NCBI GenBank assembly: GCA_020849275.1
Contig: JADLGO010000017.1
Coordinates: 1-64,000 of the forward strand
Reading direction: 5' to 3'
Length of the DNA stretch: 64,000 nt
From: Chthonomonadales bacterium
Lineage (GTDB): Bacteria > Armatimonadota > Chthonomonadetes > Chthonomonadales > CAJBBX01
Part shown: positions 1-6,009 of the stretch, in pieces
How the letters are laid out: each line of letters starts with the position of its first letter
Position numbering within the stretch: the stretch's first letter is position 1
Translations under genes and position numbers: made by a program
The notes under the pieces: model-generated
The model's input: the letters and a program-made list of their open reading frames with translations, nothing else
What the model was told of the DNA's origin: nothing
Database searches by the model: none

Positions 1-102
1 AGCCTCCGTAACACCGATATCGCCGCATCCAAGCTTGCCCAAAACCTCCAAACGCCGCTGCTGTCTGACGCTCAATGTGATTGTCCCCATACCCATAAGC
101 AT
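1..102 (-). CDS. Transposase, N-terminal fragment (3' end outside window)
   Basis: Reading leftward from an ATG at 102 (in-frame ATGs also at 96 and 90), 34 codons are open to the window edge. The segment after the third Met, TITLSVRQQRRLEVLGKLG, followed by an acidic stretch and VTEA, resembles the start of the N-terminal helix-turn-helix of ISNCY-type transposases, where a basic QQRRLEVL-like helix leads into an 'EAA' turn. The catalytic DDE region is not visible. The best start is probably 90, because the homologous part begins there. Only the family likeness can be claimed; whether the gene is intact cannot be seen. Confidence 0.55.
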   Translation of the reverse strand, partial: MLMGMGTITLSVRQQRRLEVLGKLGCGDIGVTEA

Positions 103-104
103 GC

Positions 105-153
105 GGACAAAGTCCCTGAGCAATAACCCCGGACATATTCGCTGAGCAGTTAC
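105..153. repeat. Two 23-bp direct repeats at the IS end
   Basis: The 23-mers at 105-127 and 131-153 agree at 18 of 23 positions by eye. Both start GGACA and both contain CTGAGCA. They are spaced 26 bp apart, start to start. They sit between the transposase start and the inferred element end, so they are most likely transposase binding sites. Confidence 0.6.
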
Positions 154-170
154 ACTGACGCGCGGTCGGT

Positions 171-199
171 TTGACAAAGACGGGCCCCTGTGATATGCT
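171..199 (+). promoter_or_regulatory. Sigma-70 promoter of the riboswitch-flgM transcript
   Basis: A perfect -35 box TTGACA lies at 171-176 and a -10 box TATGCT at 194-199, separated by exactly 17 bases. Transcription would start near 206, about 70 bases before the c-di-GMP aptamer. The -35 box lies only about 17 bases from the inferred IS end, so the native sequence upstream of the promoter has been replaced or separated by the insertion. Confidence 0.75.
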
Positions 200-275
200 G
201 TGGCGTGCGCGATGCGCGACCGGGCACCGCGCGCCCTACAGTTCCCGTGTCCGCAGCCGATAATCCGTAACGAAC

Positions 276-392
276 GAAGATGCAAAGGCAAACCCACAGA
301 AATGTGGGGACGCAAAGCTATGGGCCTACCGCGATCGGCCGTCGAGCCCCGGGCCTTACGCCGACCGCAATGGCTGCCAGGTTGCCGTCTCT
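276..392 (+). promoter_or_regulatory. Cyclic-di-GMP-I (GEMM-I) riboswitch upstream of flgM
   Basis: The conserved GEMM-I elements appear in order. The 5' strand is GCAAAGGCAAACC (282-294). It is followed by a short hairpin capped by a GAAA tetraloop. Then come GGGGACGCAAAGC (306-318) and GGGCCTA entering the second arm (322-328). The closing strand with its receptor is ATGGCTGCCAGGTTGCC (370-386). These match the class-I c-di-GMP aptamer consensus in sequence and arrangement. A 7-bp hairpin (403-421, loop CCCAA) lies between the aptamer and the flgM ribosome binding site and may be part of the expression platform. It has no T-run, so control of translation or RNA processing is as likely as termination. 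Whether ligand turns expression on or off cannot be read from the sequence. Confidence 0.9.
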
Positions 393-446
393 CGTGTGGT
401 GCCCCTCGGCCCAACCGAGGGTTCCGCGACGAGGAGGAGGCAAACA

Positions 447-758
447 GTGAAGATTTCGATGCAGGAGGTCGCCCGCATCCTCCGGAGCCAGGAAGTGGCT
501 CCTTCCGCGAGCACTCCGACCAACGGCAACGGCAAGGCGACGGGCACGAACGGCAACGGACACGCGGCTTCAGTGGAGATCTCGGCGGCGGCGCAAGAGG
601 TTCAGCGGGTGAAGCACCTGGTGAACGAGATGCCGGACACGCGCGCGGAGCTTGTCGAGTCGATCAAGGCGCGCGTCGAGTCGGGCGCCTACGCGGTCTC
701 GGGCGAGGAGATCGCGGACCTGATGATCCGCCGGGCCCTCGCCGACCACGTGCGCTAG
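447..758 (+). CDS. flgM: FlgM-like anti-sigma-28 factor
   Basis: A small (103 aa) protein whose C-terminal half (about residues 45-103) has the FlgM pattern: an amphipathic helix with RAELVESIKARVESG, then YAVSGEEIADLMIRRAL. FlgM binds sigma-28 (FliA) and holds back late flagellar genes until it is exported through the hook-basal body. The N-terminal part is low-complexity (repeated TNGNG), like the unstructured export region of FlgM. The start is GTG 447, chosen because GGAGGAGG ends six bases upstream; longer readings from 396 run back into the leader RNA. The gene stands directly behind a c-di-GMP riboswitch, fitting control of the motile/sessile switch. No other flagellar gene is in the window, so the partner sigma factor is assumed. 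Confidence 0.8.
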   Translation: MKISMQEVARILRSQEVAPSASTPTNGNGKATGTNGNGHAASVEISAAAQEVQRVKHLVNEMPDTRAELVESIKARVESGAYAVSGEEIADLMIRRALADHVR

Positions 759-786
759 GCACGCCCGGCTTCCACGGCCGATCCCC

Positions 787-811
787 CAGGGGGGCGCTCT
801 GCGCCCCCCTG
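787..811 (+). terminator. GC-rich hairpin after flgM
   Basis: A perfect 11-bp stem (CAGGGGGGCGC paired with its complement) with a TCT loop lies 29 bases after the flgM stop. There is no T-tract. It is a plausible terminator or transcript-end stabiliser that separates flgM from parA; alternatively it is just a barrier in a read-through operon. Confidence 0.5.
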
Positions 812-892
812 TCGCGCGTCCGGGCGCCGTTGCCCGCGGCAGGAGTCCGCCCATCGCCCGCCCAACTCTAGGGAGCAATCCCGGAGGGGCGC

Positions 893-1696
893 ATGGGCAT
901 CGTCTACGCCGTCGTCAACCAGAAGGGCGGGGTCGGCAAGACCACCACGGCCGTCAGCGTGGCGGCGTCCCTCGCCCTGGCCGGGCAGCGGGTGCTCGTG
1001 GTCGACCTTGATCCCCAGGGAAACGCGACCAGCGGCCTCGGCGTCGACAAGAACGCCGTCGGCGCGGGTAACGGGGCCACGTCGTCGATCTACGATGTGC
1101 TGATCGACGACGCGCCGATCGGGTCGGCGATCGCGCGGACGCCCGTCACCGGGCTCGACCTGGTTCCCACGAACCTTGACCTGGCCGGCGCCGAGATCGA
1201 GTTGATGCCGCGTCTCTCGCGCGAGAACTGCCTTCGGCGGGCGCTGGCCCCCGTGCGCGACGGCTTCGACTTCGTGCTGATCGACACACCCCCATCCCTC
1301 GGGCTGCTCACCGTCAACGCCCTGGTGGCCGCCGACTCCGGCCTTGTGCCGATCCAGTGCGAGTACTACGCGCTCGAGGGCGTCAGCCAGCTGCTGAAGA
1401 CGGTCGACCTGGTCCGGCGGCATCTGAACCCCACGTTCGCCGTGCGCCTGGTTGTCCTGACGATGTACGACAGCCGCGCACGCCTGAGCCAGCAGGTCGT
1501 CGCGGAGGTTCGGCAGGCCTTTGGCGACCGCGTCTCGCCCACCCTGGTGCCTCGCAACGTGCGCCTCTCGGAGGCGCCGAGCCACGGTCTGCCGATCGCG
1601 CTCTACGACTCGCGCTCACGCGGCGCCCGGGCCTACCGGGCGATCGCCGAGGAGATGCTTCGCGATGGAAAAGCGTGGGCTGGGGAAGGGGCTTAG
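893..1696 (+). CDS. parA: Chromosome-partitioning ATPase ParA (Soj)
   Basis: A 267-residue ParA/Soj ATPase. The deviant Walker A motif KGGVGKTTT (residues 11-19) starts the P-loop, DLDPQGNATSGL is the A' motif, and DTPPSLGLLTVNAL is the Walker B region. ParA binds DNA nonspecifically as an ATP dimer and is stimulated by ParB to move replication origins apart. The length is that of the small chromosomal Soj type, with no N-terminal DNA-binding extension. GGAGGGGCGC lies directly before the ATG. The 3' end overlaps parB by 32 bases, so the two are co-translated. A parS-like site follows parB, making a complete parABS set. Confidence 0.95.
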   Translation: MGIVYAVVNQKGGVGKTTTAVSVAASLALAGQRVLVVDLDPQGNATSGLGVDKNAVGAGNGATSSIYDVLIDDAPIGSAIARTPVTGLDLVPTNLDLAGAEIELMPRLSRENCLRRALAPVRDGFDFVLIDTPPSLGLLTVNALVAADSGLVPIQCEYYALEGVSQLLKTVDLVRRHLNPTFAVRLVVLTMYDSRARLSQQVVAEVRQAFGDRVSPTLVPRNVRLSEAPSHGLPIALYDSRSRGARAYRAIAEEMLRDGKAWAGEGA

Positions 1697-2549
1697 CGCC
1701 CTGCTGGGCGGCGTGCTCGCGCAGGAGGACGCTGCGGCGGTGCGCGAGGTAGGCGTGGAGACGATCGTGCCAAACCCGTTCCAGCCGCGCCGCGAGTTCG
1801 ACCCGGAGCGGATGAAGGAGTTGGCGCAGTCGGTACGCGAGCACGGTGTGCTCCAGCCGGTGCTTGTTCGGCGTGTCGGGGTGGACCGCTACGAGCTGAT
1901 CGCTGGCGAGCGGCGGCTTCGCGCCGCTCGCCAGCTCGGCCTGGCGACGATCCCGGCGATCGTCCGGGATTGCGCCGGCGGCCAGGCGCTCGAGATGGCG
2001 CTGGTCGAGAACGTGCAGCGCGAGGACATCAACGCCGTGGAGGCGGCCTTCGCTTACCGACGCCTCGTGGAGGAGTTCGGCCTGACTCAGGAGGAGATCG
2101 CTCGGCGCGTGGGCAAGGCGCGCTCCACGGTCGCGAACACGCTCCGGATGCTGACCCTGCCCGAAACGCTTCTTGATGCGCTTGCGCGCGGCGAGATCAC
2201 GGAGGCGCATGCCCGGCACCTCCTTCAGCTCGGCGCGGACAGCCAGATGGCGGCGTTCGAGGAGGTGCGACGGCGAGGCCTGACGGTCAAGGAGACGCAG
2301 CGACTCGTGCAGCAGTTACGCGACGGCCCGCGGGAGCCGCGTGAGGTGGAACCGGAACCGAGCGCTGCCTCGCCGGCGCGACAGGACCCGAACCTTGCGG
2401 CCGCCGAGGAGGCTCTTCGCGTGGCGCTCGGAACCAACGTCCGCATCCGCATGGCGGGCGGCGTCGGCCGCATCGAGATCGAGTTCTATTCGGCCGACGA
2501 GCTCGACGGGATCGTGGAGCGCGTCCTGGGTGACGAGGGGGCGCGCTGA
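1665..2549 (+). CDS. parB: Chromosome-partitioning CTPase/DNA-binding protein ParB (Spo0J)
   Basis: A 294-residue ParB. It opens with EKRGLGKGLSALLGG, the usual N-terminus that touches ParA. The ParB/Srx CTP-binding domain follows (NPFQPRREF, then GVLQPVLVR, GERRLRAA and ENVQREDINAVEEA-like box), then a helix-turn-helix (LTQEEIARRVGKARSTVANT, roughly residues 145-165), a proline/acid-rich linker and a C-terminal dimerisation domain ending in FYSADELDGIVERVL. ParB loads at parS and spreads as a clamp. The start at ATG 1665 lies inside parA, overlapping it by 32 bases, and is fixed by the conserved N-terminus; a longer reading frame upstream is an accident of parA codons. Confidence 0.95.
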   Translation: MEKRGLGKGLSALLGGVLAQEDAAAVREVGVETIVPNPFQPRREFDPERMKELAQSVREHGVLQPVLVRRVGVDRYELIAGERRLRAARQLGLATIPAIVRDCAGGQALEMALVENVQREDINAVEAAFAYRRLVEEFGLTQEEIARRVGKARSTVANTLRMLTLPETLLDALARGEITEAHARHLLQLGADSQMAAFEEVRRRGLTVKETQRLVQQLRDGPREPREVEPEPSAASPARQDPNLAAAEEALRVALGTNVRIRMAGGVGRIEIEFYSADELDGIVERVLGDEGAR

Positions 2550-2550
2550 C

Positions 2551-2566
2551 TGTTTCTCGCGAAACA
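2551..2566 (+). promoter_or_regulatory. parS-like centromere site
   Basis: TGTTTCTCGCGAAACA begins one base after the parB stop codon. The arms TGTTTC/GAAACA are a perfect inverted repeat and match the bacterial parS consensus (TGTTTCACGTGAAACA) at 14 of 16 positions. The two differences are in the centre, which is itself off-symmetry. With flanking C and G the RNA could form a 7-bp hairpin, so a minor role in ending the parAB message is also possible. Confidence 0.8.
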
Positions 2567-2693
2567 GGGTGCCCGAGCACCCACACCGCCGAACCACTCG
2601 CTGCACTGCTGGTAGCCGCCCGGATCGCCGGGCAGGTGCTCGCGCGCAGACGGGTGCGCGCGGCCTGAGTCTGCCGGGGCGACCCGCTTCTCT

Positions 2694-2733
2694 ACCCGCT
2701 CACGGTCGGCGCCCGCGCCGACCGTGAGCGGGT
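2694..2733 (+). other. Perfect 18-bp inverted repeat before the heparinase-like gene
   Basis: ACCCGCTCACGGTCGGCG at 2694-2711 is followed by a four-base loop (CCCG) and its exact complement at 2716-2733. The hairpin ends five bases before the GGAGG ribosome binding site (2738-2742) of the gene starting at 2748. It has no T-run. It could end parAB transcripts, form a structured leader, or be a protein-binding dyad. Confidence 0.7.
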
Positions 2734-2747
2734 CACCGGAGGTTCCC

Positions 2748-4424
2748 ATGTCCGGGCTCACGCTCTCCGACGCCATCGCCGCGCTCGGGCGCTCCGCCGC
2801 CGCGATTTGCGACGCCCAGGTGACCGCGGCCGGGCGCCCCGACGCCGGCGCCATCCTGCGCGCTGACTGGGGCATCGCGGATCCGGGCGGCACCGCCGGC
2901 TTGCTCGCAGTCTGCGCCCATCTCCTCGCCGCCCGCGCCCTGCACCCCGGCGCAGCGCCGTGCGCTCCGAACGACGACACCCTCCTCGCCCGGTCGGTCC
3001 TCGCGGCGGCCTGGCTCGAGCGAGCGCAGCGCCCGAGCGGCTGCATCGACCTGCTCGACTGCAACTACGACTCCGCGCCGGACGCCGCGTTCGCGGTGCA
3101 GAACCTGGCCGCCGCCGTCGAGCTCGGGCGGCCGCTCGCGTCCCGCTCGCCGCGCTGGGCCAGCCTCCTGGCCGCGATCGAGCGGTTCCTGCGCCGGGCG
3201 GTGGGCGGCATGGTCGCCGGCGGATTCCACACGCCGAACCACCGCTGGGTGATCGCCGCGGCGCTCGCGCAGGCCGGAGCCCTCTATCCCGACCTCGACG
3301 TGACACCCACCGTGACCGCATACGTGGCGGAGGGCTTCGATCTGGATGCCGACGGCGCCTTCATCGAGCGCAGCCCCGCCGTCTACGACGGGATCTGCGA
3401 CCGTTCGCTCATGCTCCTCGCCGCGTACACCGGCTGCAAGGGCGCTATCGAGGCAGCGCGCGCCAACCTGGAGTGGAACCTGCACCTGCTGCACGCCGAC
3501 GGCACGACGGAGACCGGCCTCTCGCGCAGACAGGACCACGGCACCCGGGCCGTGCCTTACGGGCTGGTCGCGCCACTCCTCCTCTGCGATGCGGCGCAGC
3601 CGACGCCGCACCTCCGCGCGGCGGCCCGCTTCCTGTGGGAGCAGGGGGCCGCCGCGGGGCAGCAGGACGGTCTCTGGGCCTGGTACGCGATGCAGCGGCA
3701 CGGCGAGCCAGGCCCGACCTCGCCGGACGACGTGCCCGCCAGTTACCGGCGCTGGTTCCCGGCGAACGGGCTCTGGCGCCTGCGCCGGGGCCCTCTGAGC
3801 GCCTCCGCCTTTCGCGGGCGCACGGCGCTGCTCGGCCTTCGGTACGGCCAGGCGGAGCTCACGGCGATCCGGGCTAGCCTGAGCTACTTCGGCGTGGGAA
3901 ATCTGAGCGCGCGAGCCGCCGAAGAGCGCGGCGCGGGGCTGCGGGCGGAGCTGGCCGGGGAGGAGCGCCCGCACCGTCCCGGCTACGAGCTTCCGCTCGG
4001 CCGGCCGGTGGCGCCGGACGCATGGCGCGAGACGATCTCGGAGCGCGACTGGATCCCTTCGCCCCACGCGGCGGCCGAGATGGAGGTGCGCGAAGCCCCG
4101 GACGGCATCGACCTGGCCTTGCGGACACCGCACGAACCGGCGGGCGTGACCGCCCAGGTCGCGCTCGACTTCGCGCCGGGCGGCACGTGGGAAACAGGGG
4201 ACATATGTCTGCGCCCAACTGCCGGTCAGACGATCTTCTTGAAGGCGGGAGAGGGCACGATGCGCTGGGGCCACGACGTGATCGCCGTCGGCCCGGGCGC
4301 GCACGCCCACCGGATGTGGCGGATGCGCGACACGGAGGCGGCGCCCGAGAGCGTGCGAGTTCTGCTCACCTTCATCACGCCGTTCGAGCATGTGCTGCGC
4401 GTGCGCTGCCACCGCGAGCCCTGA
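2748..4424 (+). CDS. Heparinase II/III-like (alpha/alpha toroid) protein, cytoplasmic
   Basis: A 558-residue protein with an N-terminal helical half (about residues 1-330) and a beta-rich C-terminal half, the layout of heparinase II/III-like polysaccharide lyases. Features seen: GFHTPNHRWVIAAALA near residue 160 (the NHRW box of this group), a Tyr/His/Glu-containing segment at GAFIERSPAVYDGICDRSL, and SRRQDHGTRAVPYG around 262. No signal peptide is apparent, so it would act inside the cell or on imported oligosaccharides. The start ATG 2748 has GGAGG five bases upstream; a GTG at 2724 would lie in the hairpin and is less likely. The substrate is unknown. It faces an oxidoreductase gene across a bidirectional terminator. 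Confidence 0.6.
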   Translation: MSGLTLSDAIAALGRSAAAICDAQVTAAGRPDAGAILRADWGIADPGGTAGLLAVCAHLLAARALHPGAAPCAPNDDTLLARSVLAAAWLERAQRPSGCIDLLDCNYDSAPDAAFAVQNLAAAVELGRPLASRSPRWASLLAAIERFLRRAVGGMVAGGFHTPNHRWVIAAALAQAGALYPDLDVTPTVTAYVAEGFDLDADGAFIERSPAVYDGICDRSLMLLAAYTGCKGAIEAARANLEWNLHLLHADGTTETGLSRRQDHGTRAVPYGLVAPLLLCDAAQPTPHLRAAARFLWEQGAAAGQQDGLWAWYAMQRHGEPGPTSPDDVPASYRRWFPANGLWRLRRGPLSASAFRGRTALLGLRYGQAELTAIRASLSYFGVGNLSARAAEERGAGLRAELAGEERPHRPGYELPLGRPVAPDAWRETISERDWIPSPHAAAEMEVREAPDGIDLALRTPHEPAGVTAQVALDFAPGGTWETGDICLRPTAGQTIFLKAGEGTMRWGHDVIAVGPGAHAHRMWRMRDTEAAPESVRVLLTFITPFEHVLRVRCHREP

Positions 4425-4445
4425 GCGGAGCGCCGCGCGCGGACC

Positions 4446-4475
4446 AAGGGCCGCCCGATGCGTCGGGCGGCCCTT
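4446..4475. terminator. Bidirectional terminator between convergent genes
   Basis: A perfect 13-bp stem (AAGGGCCGCCCGA) with a TGCG loop lies between the ends of the heparinase-like gene and the minus-strand oxidoreductase. The stem starts with AA and ends with TT, giving a short A/T edge on each strand. The placement between two stops and the symmetry fit a shared terminator. Confidence 0.8.
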
Positions 4476-4495
4476 CGCATATGCGGGCCTACGTG

Positions 4496-5356
4496 CTACG
4501 CCACGGAGATCGGCACCCAGGCGCCGTCCAGCGCCCTGGATCGGTCGGCGCCCTCCAGGATGGCGACCATCGTGAGCGCGTCCTCAACGCTGAACGGCGC
4601 CTCACCGCTCTTCATGAAGGCCGCCGCCTGGCGCATCAGGTTGGCGTAGAAGCCCTCGAAGTCGGTGATGGCGGCCGCCACGTACCGGTCGCCGGCGCGA
4701 CCGGCGAACCACCAACCGAAGACATCCCACTCGTTGGCCGCCGTTCGCACGTCCACCACGGCCCGGCGCTCGTCACCGTAGTCGAGGGTCACGGTTCGCG
4801 CCGTCTCGGTGCCGGTGTCGCTCAGCCGTCGCACAGCGGCTCCCATCAGGCCGAGCGCCAGGGAAACCGTGTGACATCCGTACAGGTTCCAGTGCGACAG
4901 GCCGCGCGTGGCGACATCCGTCACCTGCTGCCGGCCGATCTGCTCGCGCGCCGCCTCGAGCTCCACGGCGAAGCGCAGCGCCGACGACGAGAACAGCGGG
5001 CAGCCGTGCCGCCTGGCGAGCCCGGCGATCTCCCAGGCCTCGTCCAGCGTTGGAGCCAGAAACTTGTCCACGAACGTCGGCAGGCCGGCGGGCATCACGG
5101 CGGATGCGAAGCGCAGGTGCTCCTCGACGTTGTCGGGCGCCATCACCATCACGGCATCGACGCCCTGCACGGCATCCTCTGGCGAGTCGGCCCGCCGCAC
5201 GCCGTTCCTCGCGCACCAGTCCTCGCCCACGGGAGCCGACTCCCACGCCGCGACCACATCGACCTCCTCGCCGGCGAGCGGTCCCCGAAACAGGCGCAGG
5301 AACGTATCGGAGTGGTAGTTATTCAGGTGATGGTCGATCATGGCCACACGCAACAT
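4496..5356 (-). CDS. Gfo/Idh/MocA family oxidoreductase
   Basis: A 286-residue protein with an N-terminal Rossmann-like half (LRVAMIDHHL at the start, VDAVMVMAPDNVEEHL near residue 70, FVDKFLAPTLDEA near 95) and a C-terminal alpha/beta domain, as in NAD(P)-dependent sugar dehydrogenases of the Gfo/Idh/MocA family. The VDKF segment replaces the usual 'EKP' lysine box but keeps the lysine. The usual GxGxxG after the first strand is not obvious (MIDHHLNN instead), so nucleotide binding may be altered or lost. Start: ATG 5356 has GGGAGG seven bases upstream; an ATG two codons earlier has the Shine-Dalgarno almost touching it. Probably co-transcribed with cysC upstream (30 bases apart). Substrate unknown. 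Confidence 0.7.
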   Translation of the reverse strand: MLRVAMIDHHLNNYHSDTFLRLFRGPLAGEEVDVVAAWESAPVGEDWCARNGVRRADSPEDAVQGVDAVMVMAPDNVEEHLRFASAVMPAGLPTFVDKFLAPTLDEAWEIAGLARRHGCPLFSSSALRFAVELEAAREQIGRQQVTDVATRGLSHWNLYGCHTVSLALGLMGAAVRRLSDTGTETARTVTLDYGDERRAVVDVRTAANEWDVFGWWFAGRAGDRYVAAAITDFEGFYANLMRQAAAFMKSGEAPFSVEDALTMVAILEGADRSRALDGAWVPISVA

Positions 5357-5386
5357 CGTCATGCCTCCCTGGCAATATGGGCGCGC

Positions 5387-5926
5387 CTACCCGACAAGCC
5401 CGCGCTCCGCGACGTACTTGAGGATGCGATCGAGCGATTCCTGCACCGCCTCCGAGTCGGTCCGAGCCTCGACCTCGGGCGTCGCGGGCGCCTCGTAGGG
5501 GTCGGATACCCCGGTGAAGTTGGCGATCTCCCCGGCGAGCGCCTTGCGATAGAGGCCCTTCACGTCACGCTGAACAAGCGCGTCGAGCGACGCGTTCGCG
5601 TAGACCTCCACGAACGGCACCCCGTCGCCGGCGGCGGACGCGCGCACCTCATCCCGAATGGCGCGGTACGGCGAGATGGCCGCGGTGATCGCCACCACGC
5701 CGTTGCGCGCGAGCAGGCGCGCCACGTAGCCGATGCGGCGAATGTTCGTGTCGCGGTCCTCCTTCGAGAAGCCGAGCCCCTTCGAAAGATGGGTGCGCAC
5801 CTCGTCGCCATCGAGCAACTCGACCCGGTAACCGCGGCCGCGAAACTCCTTCAGCACAGCCTCCGCAAGCGTCGACTTGCCCGCGCCAGACAGCCCGGTG
5901 AACCAGAGAATGAACCCGTCGTGCAT
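5387..5926 (-). CDS. cysC: Adenylyl-sulfate (APS) kinase
   Basis: A 179-residue APS kinase that phosphorylates adenosine 5'-phosphosulfate to PAPS in sulfate assimilation or sulfation. Seen: the P-loop GLSGAGKST (residues 11-19), [33 protein letters not shown], the [11 protein letters not shown] segment and the [13 protein letters not shown] lid, [11 protein letters not shown], then [18 protein letters not shown]. Length and motifs are those of stand-alone bacterial CysC. No cysD/cysN or PAPS reductase is in the window, so it could supply PAPS for sulfation of envelope polymers as well as for assimilation (inference). It has its own promoter with a TATAAT box, and its leader begins with a strong hairpin. 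Confidence 0.93.
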   Translation of the reverse strand: MHDGFILWFTGLSGAGKSTLAEAVLKEFRGRGYRVELLDGDEVRTHLSKGLGFSKEDRDTNIRRIGYVARLLARNGVVAITAAISPYRAIRDEVRASAAGDGVPFVEVYANASLDALVQRDVKGLYRKALAGEIANFTGVSDPYEAPATPEVEARTDSEAVQESLDRILKYVAERGLVG

Positions 5927-5945
5927 ATGCTCCCCCGGATCGGCT

Positions 5946-5971
5946 CGGCGGCGGCCGCGGGGCCGCCGCCG
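5946..5971 (-). other. GC hairpin at the 5' end of the cysC transcript
   Basis: An 11-bp perfect stem (CGGCGGCGGCC with its complement, loop of four) occupies about positions +3 to +28 of the RNA expected from the TATAAT promoter at 5980-5985. A very stable hairpin at the extreme 5' end usually protects an mRNA against 5'-end-dependent decay; a regulatory role is possible. Confidence 0.5.
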
Positions 5972-5979
5972 TGGCCCGC

Positions 5980-6009
5980 ATTATACTGCACCGGCGCCGG
6001 CCCCATCAA
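5980..6009 (-). promoter_or_regulatory. cysC: Sigma-70 promoter of cysC
   Basis: On the minus strand, -35 TTGATG (6004-6009) and a perfect -10 TATAAT (5980-5985) are separated by 18 bases. The -35 box overlaps the last codons of the upstream propeller/toroid gene (stop at 6006). Transcription would start near 5973. Confidence 0.75.

Larger units (their letters stand above)
1..154 (-). mobile_element. End of an insertion sequence (ISNCY-like), cut by the window edge
   Basis: The first ~154 bases are visibly less GC-rich (about half G+C) than the ~70% GC sequence that follows. On the minus strand they carry the start of a transposase-like reading frame, preceded by two related 23-bp repeats that end at TGTAAC (reading inward from about 154). 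Repeated terminal binding sites next to a transposase start are typical of an IS end. The element boundary is inferred to lie near 152-155. The rest of the element, its other end and any target duplication are outside the window, so the family assignment rests on the short transposase N-terminus only. Confidence 0.6.

Noticed and set aside
200-871. A 223-codon open frame over the leader and flgM
   Set aside because: It begins inside the promoter/leader RNA and is out of frame with flgM; the riboswitch and flgM explain the region.
2733-4412. A 559-codon minus-strand open frame
   Set aside because: Antisense to the heparinase-like gene, with Arg/His/Val-rich composition and no ribosome site.
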